Part shown: piece by piece, positions 9,356 to 20,097 of the stretch | Layout: the number at the start of each line of letters is the position of its first letter | How positions within the stretch are numbered: position 1 is the first letter of the stretch | NCBI GenBank assembly: GCA_902651635.1 | Contig: CACRSC010000013.1 | Span: 710,790-774,789, forward strand | DNA from: Mastigamoeba balamuthi | Taxonomy: Eukaryota > Evosea > Mastigamoebida > Mastigamoebidae | Length of the DNA: 64,000 nt | Direction: 5' to 3' | Made by a program: the position numbers and the translations under genes | Notes under the pieces: model-generated | The model's input: only the letters and a program-made list of their open reading frames with translations | Database searches by the model: none | What the model was told of the DNA's origin: nothing

Positions 9356-11059
9356 ATGGCGGCGGAGTCCTGTCAACCGCCCTGCGAGCCGCCGCCCGTC
9401 TCGCTCACGCCCCTGCCCGACGAGCCCGAGTCGGCCCTCGACGCGGCGCTGCGCTCCGCCTGGGACGTCCGCACGCTCGTCCTCCCGCGGATCGCCTCGC
9501 GCTCGTCGCTCCTCTCGCTGGCGCTCAGCTGCCCGCCCTGCCTCGCGGCCCCCGCCATGCTCCTCTGCGCGCGCCCGGGCCCCGTCGTCTTCAGCGCCGT
9601 CGACGCGCTGGTCGCCGCCTGCGCCGCCCGCGACTCTGCGGTGGTCCGCAGGGCGCTGTCGAGTCCGCTGCTGGCCGCCCGCAGGGTCTCCGCCTGGGGC
9701 GACAAGGACCTCGCGGCCTGCGTCGTCTGGACGTGCACCTACCTGCTGGTGACGCCCGAGGCACACCGCGCGCTGCTGGAGGTGGTCCCCGCCGCCAGGG
9801 CCGCGCCCAGCGAGCCCCCGGCGTCGCCCCGCGTGCTGTTCGCCGCCGCGTGCCCCGCGGGCGCGGGCAGCTCGGCGGGGGAGGAGAAGGAGCTCGAGGG
9901 CGTGGCATCGGGCCTGCGCGCGCTGCTGGGGTCCGGCATCGAGAACAAGCTCGCCAAGATGACGCCGTCGCGCAACCTGGCGTGGGCGTGCGAGAGCGGG
10001 GCGCTGTCCATCGTCCGGCTGTGCCGCCTGGGCCTGATCCCCGCCTCGTCGACGCAGAACGCCTGCACCACGTCGCGGGACGCCATCTCGCACGCGGAGA
10101 TCAGGGACTGCCTCGCCCGCGCGTGCCGCTGCCGCTCCCCGACGGCCGCGGACGTCGTCCGCGAGCTCTCGTACTCCCCGTTCCGCGCCGTCCGCGACGA
10201 CGCGCTGGCGGTCCACGCGCTGCTGACTGCGTGCTCGAGCGGGAACCACGACGTCGTCCGAGCGCTGTCGGCGCCCCCGTTCCTCCTCGGCGCCTGCGAG
10301 GCCCGCGCGGGCCCCGTCCCCGCCCTCGTGGCCGCCTGCCGCAACGGCCACTACAGGGTCGTCCGCGTCCTGGCGCGGCCTCCGTACGGCCTCTCCGCGA
10401 CCGACGCCCAGGAGGCTCTGGTCGAAGCGTGCTCGTCCGGCCGAGCGCGTGTTGTGCTCGAGCTGACCAAGGAGCCGTACCTCGCGCACCAGTCCGTGGG
10501 TGCCGCCGGGATCACGAGCGCCGTTGTCGCGGCCGTGCGGCACGGCCACACGGACGTGGTCAGGGTGCTGGCCAAGGCGCCGTTTGATGCGCACGCGGTC
10601 ATCGGGGAGCACGGCAAGGCCCTCGCACTGCGCGCCGCGTGCAAGTCCGGGAGCGCGCAGATGATCGCCGAGCTCGCGCTGGCGCCGTGGAACATCGGGG
10701 GCGACATCGCACGCGAGAGCGGGGTTTTGGCTGTCGCCTGCGCAGCCAAATCCGGGGACGACGCCGTCCGGGCTCTTGCGCAGCCCCCGTACTGCCTGAG
10801 GGGCGAGGACGCTCGCGCAAAGAAGTGCCTGGCACTCAGAGAGGCGCTCGCCACTGGCCGAGCCAAGTGCATCAGAGCGCTGGCACAGGAGCCCTACGGG
10901 CTCGGGAAAGAAGACGTCCGGGCTGCGCTTCCGGGGCTCAGGATATGCCCGGACACGGCGGACGTCATAGGAGAGGACCCGTGGTTCATCTCCAAGGACG
11001 ACATTGCTGCGTGCGGGGCAGAAATCGGATACTGGAGCGACAGTGACGACGAATCGTGA
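9356..11059 (+). CDS. ankyrin-like repeat protein
   Basis: A single exon of 567 residues. From about residue 275 it carries about eight repeats of ~33-36 residues of the form ALxxACxxGxxxVVRxLAxPPYGL (for example ALVAACRNGHYRVVRVLARPPYGL and AVVAAVRHGHTDVVRVLAKAPF), a variant of the ankyrin helix-turn-helix pattern (xGHxxVVxxL). The first ~250 residues hold a weaker block (SLLSLALSCPPCLAAPAMLL...VVRRALSSPLLAARRV) that also occurs in the gene at 42813, so the two are paralogues. Probably a protein-binding scaffold; the partner is unknown. The ATG at 9356 is the first giving normal sequence; an upstream in-frame codon at 9326 is possible. The long open frame on the opposite strand is a GC-bias shadow. 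Confidence 0.85.
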   Translation: MAAESCQPPCEPPPVSLTPLPDEPESALDAALRSAWDVRTLVLPRIASRSSLLSLALSCPPCLAAPAMLLCARPGPVVFSAVDALVAACAARDSAVVRRALSSPLLAARRVSAWGDKDLAACVVWTCTYLLVTPEAHRALLEVVPAARAAPSEPPASPRVLFAAACPAGAGSSAGEEKELEGVASGLRALLGSGIENKLAKMTPSRNLAWACESGALSIVRLCRLGLIPASSTQNACTTSRDAISHAEIRDCLARACRCRSPTAADVVRELSYSPFRAVRDDALAVHALLTACSSGNHDVVRALSAPPFLLGACEARAGPVPALVAACRNGHYRVVRVLARPPYGLSATDAQEALVEACSSGRARVVLELTKEPYLAHQSVGAAGITSAVVAAVRHGHTDVVRVLAKAPFDAHAVIGEHGKALALRAACKSGSAQMIAELALAPWNIGGDIARESGVLAVACAAKSGDDAVRALAQPPYCLRGEDARAKKCLALREALATGRAKCIRALAQEPYGLGKEDVRAALPGLRICPDTADVIGEDPWFISKDDIAACGAEIGYWSDSDDES

Positions 11060-11197
11060 GGCCAAACTGTACATACGCCCTCTTCTGCACTGTACAAGAA
11101 AGAAAGCGCGTCACATACAGGGAACCTACTACAGGACTAGCCCTGACAGGCCCCCCTAGTGCGAAAGGAGCCACGCGCTTTGGGGTGTGAATGCGAA

Positions 11198-14100
11198 CTA
11201 ACTTTTAACTTCCGTGTTAGTGAGTGCGGGTGAGGATAATGACTGCGGAGGTGGCGCTGCCGGAGTCAGTGACGGAGACGCGGCAGCAGCCGCAGTCAAT
11301 ACGTTGCCTGCAAGGCCGATCCCTATGTACTCGCGGGGCGCTGGTGGTACATCGAAGCTCTGCGGTGGTATCGCGCCTGACATCAACTCGGAGGTCGACG
11401 GCTGCGCAGAGTAGCCCGAGACCGGTATTCGGATGGGCGTGAGCTCGAAGGCAACGGTCCTCCCGGCCATGAACGCCGGCGTGTCCACATATACAGGCGT
11501 ACGGGACGGCGTTGCAGCACGCTCAAATGCTGGGTCGTAGAGCTCGAACTCGCCGTTCTGCAGGTCGCTGAGGGCGTGTGCTGGGACCATGCCGTAGTCG
11601 ATGCCTCCGTCGCCGGCCATCGGCTCGAACGGGTACCTTCCCGACGCGTTCGTGTCGACGTTGAAGCCGCCGAGCATGTCAAGCAGGTACGTGTCGAACG
11701 TGAGCCCGTTCAGTGTCACCGGTACGTACTTCTCCGTCTTGCAGAGGTAGAACTGCAGGGTCGACGACGAGACGAGAGCCGTCCCCGGGGGTGCCTCGTC
11801 GCAGATCCTCTCGGCGATGGGGATGGCAGTGCCCCAGCAGTCGAAGATGATCGTGTTGGTCTTGATGACACCAGCGACCTCCGAGTCCGTGTGGATGCCG
11901 ATGCGCACGTTCACGGGCCACTCGGCCATGTTCTCCTCGTTCCAGCGCGGCATTTCTCGCAGGATCTGCTTCGCAAAGTCTGTCACGTGCTCCACGTGGT
12001 CGTCCATGTCGTTCATGATGTTCCCGACGATAACGTACTTGGACCCTTTGGTCTTCAGTGGCCAGATGTGGTGCTGAGCGGCCATCAGGTCGAAGTGCGA
12101 GTACAGTTGGTTGAGCAGCGACACGACCTCGAGCGGCGGCATACGCTGCAGCCGCAGCTCGAAGTCGCATACCTCGCAGACCATCGCGGTGCAGCTCGGG
12201 ATGGTCTCGGCGATGTACCCGACATCGTTCTCGATGAGGCGGTCGAGAAAGGGCCGAGGAACAGCGCTCATCACGAGCTCGTCCCCCAGCGCCTTTTCGC
12301 GCTCGTTCTCCTGCTTGCTCTGCTCGACGGCTCCCGATGACGAGAAGTAGTTTCGTATTCTGCTCTCCGTGTCTCTGTGCGCCAGGTACCACGTCACGAT
12401 GACGCCCAGAGCGCACACAGCGCTCTCGACGCCGAACTTGCCGTGTATGAAAAGCGGCAGCGTGGAAAGCGCGACGAAGATCGAGAGCGGGCCGACCATG
12501 TAGAACGGCATGTTGGACATGAACAGCATCGCCTCGAACACGACGATCAGCAACATCATCCTGTCAGAGTACCATTTGCCAATGGTGATCACCGACAGGA
12601 TGGCCGTCGCGGCTAGGCACGCCGTCCACACGACCGCGTAGTACAGGACTGGGCGCTTCTGTATCGGCAGCCACATGCAGCCAAAGATCACCCACAGCAA
12701 GACCGGAAGGATCACACCGATGGCGATCGGGTGGAAGTTCCCCGACGCGATCATCATCGCGGCAAAGGCCGTCTGCCCCACTGCGACGATGAAGCTGCAC
12801 CATCTCAGGTGCAAGAAGTAGTTCTCTGCGTAGAACCGAAGGAAGCTGGCAAGACGGTTGAGTGCGGTCTGCGAGGGCTGCGCAGTATTTGCACCTTCTC
12901 TCTTTCTTAAAATCCGCGAAGCTGAGCAGGTATGGGTTGAGATGCTCTCGCATGACGACCACGTCCGACTTGGCGACCTCGGAGAGGTGTATCTGCTTTC
13001 TCCGGCAAGCTGAAAGCGACGGCCTCTCGGCAAAACTGGGCGGTAGGCGTTAGCGAGAGCAAACATAAACTAACCTCCGCTCACCAAACTTTTACAGGGA
13101 AACTCGCGGACGGGTACGACAGCTGGAACAGCAGGATGGTGCCGATGCCTCTGACCTGGGTGAGGTCCTTGATCAACCGAAAGTCGAACGTTTTCTGTAG
13201 CAGGGTAAGTGCATCGCCGGGAACTAAAACTAGGTGGTCGCCGCACTCGGAGATTCTTTGCAACGTCTCGCGTTGCCAGTGCCTGGCCAGGCCTAGCAGT
13301 CTGTGCTAGTCGCTTTGCCACACTTACCGTGACTGCGGCGCGTAAGACGTAAGCTGACGAGATGGTGGTGACAGTAAGGTTGCTCACATCCCCAAATGTC
13401 GTAGAGAGGACGTGTTGTTCCGATGACACCTTCGACAGCCGGCCCAGTGGCGATACCAACGGCGAAATTGATCGAGTCGTTCCCGAGGTCCAGCCGCAGG
13501 CACATCATTAATCGCTGCAGCGCCACTGCGAACTCGCACGCGATCTTGTTCGACCTCTCGCCCTCCCTGGCGCCCACGGGGATGAGAAAGAGAAGCCTCC
13601 TGTGGTGGGGTTGGGAAACGCACTGGAAATGGCCACAAGAGAAGAGGACGATCGGGCCGTCCATGCTGATCTTGTCCACGAGGAGTTGCTTCGAGCTGCC
13701 CTCGAGAGCCAGCAGCACCTTGGCGAGCGTGTCGAGCTGCTCGCCAGTCTCTTCTATCTTGTCCAGCCCGTGCAGCGCCACTGCCACCACTGTCGACATC
13801 GGTATGCTCTTTGCCACCACTGCCCAGCCGCGCGCGCACGCGCGAGCGCATCAGTTGATTCGCTCCCAGCGGGGGTAAATTTGCTTTTGCGTGTGTTTAC
13901 GGGTTGGCCGGGACTGCGGCGGCATGTCTGCCGTGTGGAAGCTGCTCTTGGTGGTGGTGACCGCCATGGAGGGCATCGTGACGGTGCGCCGCGTCTGCTC
14001 GATCCTCGCTTGGACGAGCTCCCGGGCGATGTCTGCGGGGAACAGCGCCTGCACGAGCGCGTCGGTCGCCGCTCGCTCGACGGCGGCCTGCTGCCGCCCC

Positions 14101-15029
14101 TTCTCGAGGACGAGCGACGCGACGAAGTCTCTGCGGCGCTCCCACGACACCAGCATGACGAGCATCACGAAGAACGCCATGTAGCAGGCGTACGCCACGC
14201 ACACGTACCAGTGCTGGTCGCCGCCGAGGTACCCGGCGGCAACGACGAGCGACCCGAGGAACGCGACCAGCCCCGACACGGACGCCAGCGCGCTGCGGGG
14301 CCACGCCTGCGCCCCGAGCAGCACGTAGCACGTCACCGACACCAAGATCGAGGCTGTCGGCAGCAGCAGGACGCTGTCGAGGCTCGCGTACCCCGAGGCC
14401 TCCTTGCCCGTGGGCCTCTCGCCCGTGCTCGACGAGTCGTCGTCCCCGAACACGAACGTCCGCACGAGCGTGTAGGCCGTGAACAGGGCGCACAGGCAGA
14501 CGGCGAGCAGCTCGTGCAGCACGGCGACGGCGCGCGGGGCCGTGACGATCTGCGCGGCCCGCACGCCGAGGGCCCCCAGCACGGCGACGATGGCTGTCGC
14601 CGAGAAGATGGCCGACGCGCGGGCGGCCGCCGAGTACTCGCGCATGGTGAAGCCCACGGCGGTGACGGCCCCGAAGAAGATGACCTGGCACAGCGTGTGC
14701 GCCGCCGAGGCCGTCGGCCTGCAGAAGTCGGCCGCGTGGCGGCCGCTGTACGCGAGCTCCAGCGACGGCGACACGAAGCGCTGCGTCCACCTGCTGAGGG
14801 CCGCGTAGCGCTCGTCGTCGGGCTCGGGGTCGATCCCCAGCTTGGGGGAGGGCGCCGGGGCCTTGTCCAGCCCGCCCGCGGGCTGCGAGGTCGACGCCAG
14901 GCTGGTCAGCGAGATATCCGAAGATATTCCCGCGCAGTAATCCCGAGATTCGCGCGCCAGCGGGCCGCTCGGCGCTGCGGCGGCGCCCGGCGCGGCGCCC
15001 GGCGGAACCGAGAAGAACGCGCTCGCCAT
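11198..15029 (-). CDS. 12-TM adenylyl-cyclase-like protein, both cyclase domains degenerate
   Basis: A multi-exon gene; supported exons include 15029-13901, 13819-13624, 13566-13388, 13332-13247 and 13194-13096, with the rest in 13040-11198. Order: six TM helices, linker, C1 cyclase domain (STVVAVALHGLDKI...FAVGIATGPAVEGVIGTTRPLYDIWG, TVSVAKRLA), six more TM helices (13000-12400), C2 domain (CTAMVCEVCDFELRL...LKTKGSKYVIVG...NVRIGIHTDSEVAGVI...FDCWGTAIPIAERI), then a Pro/Ser-rich tail. This is the topology of membrane adenylyl cyclases. Metal-binding Asp residues (FxDIxGF and GD) are missing in C1 and C2, and the substrate Asn of WGxxVNxAxR is Ser or Pro. Catalysis is therefore unlikely and a regulatory or heterodimer role is inferred. 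It is head-to-head with a paralogue. Confidence 0.85.
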
Positions 15030-15564
15030 CGAGCCGCGGGACGGGTTGGCCGGCGGGGGGCCGACAGAGGCGCCGGCGGTGCCGCGCGGTTCAGAAGTGG
15101 TCGAAATCGTCGGAAGAATCGCGGCCTGGTGCGGAGGCGGGTCGTGGGAGAGGAGCGCCGCGCGCCTTGTGGGGGCGCGTCCCTCGCGCCTGGGCCTTTT
15201 TGTTGTACGAAAGACGCGGGGTGGGCGAAGGACACAAAAAAAGAAGATCACAACCGCAAGATATCTTCTGCCCGATGGGGCAATGCGTTGCGCCGGTATC
15301 TGGGGGCCCAGATATCCCCCGTATTCCACTTTTCCCCAGCAAACGAAACCCAACCCCGCACGCGCGCCGCCTGCCCCCGCTCTGGGCGCCCAGCCGCTTA
15401 CTCTTGGGCCAAGCGCTCTGCGCGCGCACTGTTGCGGTCCAGCAAGCCCCAACCCCCCAGTGCCCGATTCTGCTTTGAAATCTCTGTCCATTTCCACGCA
15501 AAAATCTAAAATAAGTGTGCTGTTGGCCCCGCCCTGCGCGCGCGGCCCCCGCGGAGCCCGTCAG
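15030..15564. promoter_or_regulatory. shared divergent promoter region of the two cyclase-like genes
   Basis: 535 bases separate the two start codons, which point away from each other. The region contains a perfect palindrome-like ATCTGGGGGCCCAGAT near 15299-15314 and AT-rich tracts near 15235-15260 and 15475-15515. Co-regulation is inferred from the arrangement. Confidence 0.5.
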
Positions 15565-18500
15565 ATGACCGCCAACGCCGACGGTGGCCCCCCGCCCTTG
15601 CCCTCCCCGCTCGCCGCGATGTCGGCGGCCGAGAACGACCCCTCGCTGAGCCCGCTGCGCCAGTCGTTCCGCTCGCGCGCCGTCGAGCGCGGCTACCAGT
15701 CGCGCCACGCCGACGACTTCTTCGCCGCGCTGCCCTTCGCCACGCACAGCCTCGGCCAGGCGCTGCTCTACTTCGTGCTCCTCGGCACCGCCTGGGGCGC
15801 GCCCCCCGCCGGCGACACCCGCGCGCGCAACGTCTTCACGTGGTGCTGCGCCGGCGCCGTCCTCCTCTCGCTCGCCCTCTGCGCCGCCCGCGCCGCCTAC
15901 TTTGTGCGCTCCCCCAAAGGTATCCGGCCATCCGCTGCGCAGCCCCGCACAGAAATTCTGCACTTTTCTCCTCGGTGAGTGCGGCACTCGAGTTCACCCG
16001 GCGGTTGGGGCGCGTGCGTGCGGGGGCAGTCGCGTCGATGCTGCAGGAGGCGCTGGCGATAGCGTGCGGGGCGGTGTTTGCGACGTCGACGCTGGTGATG
16101 TGGCTCACGAGGGAGCGCAGCTCCGCGGCCGCGTCGACTGACATGGGGCCCGCCACCGGCGCCGGCGTCTTCAAGGTGGACGTCCGCTGCATGCTGCCCA
16201 TCGCTGGCACGATAGGTAGGCCCCCCCCTCTCGCTGCCGCTGCTCTTGCCCTGCCGCACGCGTTGCGTTTTCCCTCTTTTCCGTGGGGCTCAGCGAGTCA
16301 ATTGTCCGCCGTGCAGTGGCCTCGACGTCGTTCATGTACCTTAGCTGCGTCACGTGGCCGCGGTCGGCGATCGGGACGGCGTTGCCGCTCGCCCTTGAGC
16401 TCTGCGCGCTGATTGTCGCGTGCGCCACTGGCGGCGCGAACAGCTTCTGGTACCCCGCGCTGCTGTTCGGAATCCTCTGCGCGGTGCTGCTGCCGCTGGC
16501 CTCGCTCGTCAGCTGGGGGCGCCGCAGGGCGTTCATCGAGATGGTCGCTGCCGAGTGCGACAGGCGCCAGGCCGCCGTGGCACGCAAGGCCACCGACGCG
16601 CTCATCATGGCCCTGTTCCCCGCGGAGGTCGCCCTCGAGCTCGTAGCCGCGCGAGTGCGCAACATGCGCCAGTCGTCCGCAGCAGGCACCGCCGTCCTCG
16701 ACTCGTTTGGCTCGCCGCTCTCCATGATCAACGAGGCCAGCTCACCGCGTTCGCTCACGGATCACACCCTCCCCTCCCCCACCTCCTCCTCAATGCGTTT
16801 TCTCACCCGCCCGTAGTCGTCGCGAAGACGTACACGAGCGCGACGGTGATTGTCGTTGCGCTGCACGGCCTTGGCAGGGTGTCTGCGACTGGCGAGCAGC
16901 TGGAGATGATCTCCCGCGTCTTCCTTGCAACCGAGGGCATCGCGTCCAGGTTCTCTGCCGAGCGCATTTCATCAGACGGCGCCAGCGTCGTTTTCGCCTG
17001 TGGTGTCCCCAAGTTCGTCGCGTGCTGTTGCCTGCCTCCGCGCTCTCTGACGTCACTTGCACCAGCGAAATGCGGCAGCACCAGAGCGTGAGGAGCGCGT
17101 GCGAGTTCTCGATCGCGCTACAGCGATTGATCTGCATTCTGCGAGAGGACCTGGCAAACGAGAACCTCAACTTCGCAGCAGGGATCGCCACGGGGCCGAT
17201 CATCGCCGGCGTCATCGGGATGGCTCGCCCGCGCTACGATGCCTGGGGGTGTTCGTCCTCCCGACCTCTTGGCATCTCTCTGACGGAACGCGGGCAGACA
17301 CTGTCAGCGTAGCAAAGCAGCTTTCGGAAATTGCCACCCCCGGGCAGGTTCTCGTCACCAAGGACGTGGTGAAGCCGCTGCGAGTGCGCGTCTCTTTCCA
17401 GCGTTTTCTCTCGCAGCCTCACCTTTCCCCCCCGTTTTTGAGCAGAGTACGTTCTGCTTCAAGGTGATGAAGGACTTCACGGTCGTCCGAGGCATCGGAC
17501 GGATCGTGCTGTTCAGGCTGTCTTACCCATCCGAGAGCTTCCCCGTCGACATCCGGGTCGCTGAGCGGCCGTCGCTGGCCGTGTTCTCGCGGGCCGCCGT
17601 GAAGCTCTCAGAAATTGCGCAGCTCGACCTCCCGCTGGTCAAGGAGCCCTCAGTCCCCGTGCTACAGTGCTACCGGAACTTCCAGAAGGAGACGCAGTGC
17701 GCGCCTTGCCTTCTCAGTGGGTGGAGCTGTCGCTCTTATTCACCGTACCCACGCGCAGGTTTCTGTCTTACTACATCAACTTGCACAACACGCACTACCG
17801 ATGGGGTTCGATTGCCATCTCGCTGGCCTCGTCGTGTTTCTTCGCGTGGAGCATCGCGGACACGGGAAACAGCGCGCTCACGATAGGGTTCTCGTCCGCG
17901 CTCGTGTTCTCGCTCTGGATCCTGTTTGTCTCGTCGTTCCTGCCGCTGCGCCCGCGGCCCGTCGTGTTCGAGGCCGTCGTGTCTGTCCTGACTGTCATCC
18001 CGACGTTGCTGATCTCGCTGGCAATGCTGCTGCTGGCGTACGACGACAGTATCATGTCGCTCAATATTGGATGGCACACGGTCTTGTACATGTCAATTTT
18101 GCCCCACTACCTCGCCTTCCCGCAGTCGGTGACTCTGCAGCTGAGCTCCCTCAGGCTCTGCATAACCGGAAGGTTCGCTCTCGCTATTGCCTCCTCTTGG
18201 CCGCTCACAAGTGAACGCCGCGCAGGATGGGCTGGGAGAGTTTTGTCCTGCCCACTGTCAGTGCAGCGGTCCTAGGAATGTACCAGTACCTCAACGAGAT
18301 GCGGCTCCGAAGGTGGTTTCTTCGAGTCGCGGTGTCGTACGAGAACAAATACGAGAACGAGATGCAGCGCGCCGTGGGCGAGCAGTTCCTGGCGACCATC
18401 ATACCGCTCCAGTTCCTGCAGCGCATTCAGGGGCAGTCCAACGACACCACGTACATCTCCGAGTACATACCGAGCTGCACGATCATGGTCTGCGAGGTCG

Positions 18501-19588
18501 TCGACTTTGAGGGCCGACTCGCGAGGTCCCCCTCGCTCGACGTCGTCCGCCTGCTGAACTCGCTCTACACGTGCTTCGACAGCCTCACTCAGCAGCAGGA
18601 GCTGTCCCCGCTCAAAACAATCGGTATGCCGCCTCAGTTTTCCCCCTCTCTCCTCACACCCACTGGGCTGCTCAGCTGGCAAGTACATTGTGGTGGGCAA
18701 CATGCTCAACAATGCTGAGGAGCACGCGCTGCTCGTGACGGAGCTCGCCGCCAGCATCCTGCGAGACCTGCCGAGGTGGAACCGAGCGGAGAACGCCGAG
18801 TCCCCTCCCATCTTCGTCCGCATCGGCATCCACAGCGACTCGGAGGTTCGACCGTGCACCTCCTCCCCCCGGCTTCCATCGCTCACGGCTCACAAACAAC
18901 GGCGACGACCCCGCAGATAATGGGCATCATCAAGACAAGGAGCTGCATCTTTGACTTCTGGGGCGACGCCATCATGATCGCGGATAGGATCTGCTACGAG
19001 GCGCCTCCGGGCACCGCGCTGTTGTCCGAGTCGACGACGAACCTCTATATGTGCGAGACGCAGCACTACAAGTCCATGTCGGTGCACGGGCAGGAGATCG
19101 AGACGTACGTGCTGGGCGTCGAGCTGCCGCAGCAGCAGCCCGAGCCCTCGCGCAACGACTTCAGCTTCATGCCATCTGTCGACGGCATCGACTACGGCGT
19201 GATACCGCAGGGCGAGGACCTGCTGCCGTCGCTCCAGCTGCCCGACATGCCGCCCATGCCCAACATACCTGTCATGCCGGAGGACCTCTCGGTCGCGCCC
19301 CTGATGCCGGGCATGGGCGGCAGCGGCCCCGTGGACCTATTTGCCGACGCGCTGTATCTGGACGGGCGGTTCAACTGGCCCGGGTACGCCAACGCCCTGA
19401 ACCCCAGCGGCAACGTGCCCGTGGAGACCTCGGTGGAGCCCAGGGTTGTGCCGCAGGACGACGACCTGCCAGGGCCGCCCGCCAGCAAGGATCCTGCCAC
19501 GTCTGCACAGTCGCCCGAGTACCAGACTGCGAGCTGCGCCGTGTCGTTTGCAGCACCTTATACCGAAACGGAGAACCTCTTCCTATAA
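15565..19588 (+). CDS. 12-TM adenylyl-cyclase-like protein, paralogue of the divergent neighbour
   Basis: Many short introns split the gene. In order: N-terminal tail, TM block (to about 16530), C1 domain (ATVIVVALHGLGRV at 16840; FAAGIATGPIIAGVIGMARPRYDAWG at 17170; TVSVAKQLSEIATPGQVLVTKDV), the conserved post-C1 stretch (VVRGIGRIVLFRLSYPSESFPV), a second TM block (17760-18180), C2 (CTIMVCEVVDFEGRL at 18478; KYIVVGN; FVRIGIHSDSE; FDFWGDAIMIADRIC) and a Pro-rich tail ending at 19588. As in its neighbour, C1 has ALHG where active enzymes have a metal-binding Asp, C2 has Glu at that position, and the WGxxVN Asn is replaced. The start could also be the ATG at 15619. Confidence 0.85.
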
Positions 19589-20097
19589 CCCGATGCGAGA
19601 AAACGAGACAAAATGAGGCGCTAAGCAACCCCGCACCACCCCTCCTACCGTGTACTCTCAACAATTACAATAGCACCACCCCTTCGTTGCCGTGGCGTGG
19701 CAAAGCCGAGAGCGGGGGCTGAGAAGTGCGAGCCGGGAACTGCATCAGTGAAAGATGCCGATGTCGCGGGCTCCGAGGTATTGTGCCTCAATTAAGGAAC
19801 GGAACCGTTTGAGTTTCATGCTTCCTGCTGCATTCTCAAGAAAATGCCGGTGTCTATTCTTGAGAAATTCCTCAGAACCAGCGAGAAAAGATCTTTACAT
19901 GAGAAAAGTCAAGGAGACCTGCACCTCTCCGGTGCGACCATCCGAATTCTCGAGAAATCCCTGCATTCACAACTAACCAAGCAGCACACACTTCAGACTA
20001 CAGGAGGCCTACCCGCCCCCTCTCTTTCAGCCTACCCGTTCAGCCCCCTTCAGCCCTCCCCCAGCCCACCCGTTTCAGCCCTCCCTGGTAAAAGGAC
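19589..20097. promoter_or_regulatory. 5' region of the hydrogenase gene with three TTCTYRAGAA repeats
   Basis: About 500 bases. Three near-identical 10-base palindromes lie at 19833-19842 (TTCTCAAGAA), 19857-19866 (TTCTTGAGAA) and 19947-19956 (TTCTCGAGAA), 142-255 bases upstream of the hydrogenase ATG. Spacing differs from the classical heat-shock element. A regulatory role is inferred. Confidence 0.35.

Noticed and set aside
9335-11074. 579-codon open frame antisense to the ankyrin-like gene
   Set aside because: Arg/Gly/Ala-rich text without repeats or domains; a by-product of GC-rich third positions on the coding strand.
13602-15509. 635-codon plus-strand open frame over the cyclase-like gene
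   Set aside because: Antisense shadow; the minus strand shows TM helices and cyclase motifs with proper splice sites.
19833-19956. Heat-shock elements upstream of the hydrogenase
   Set aside because: The TTC and GAA half-sites are separated by four bases, not two, so the classical element does not fit.
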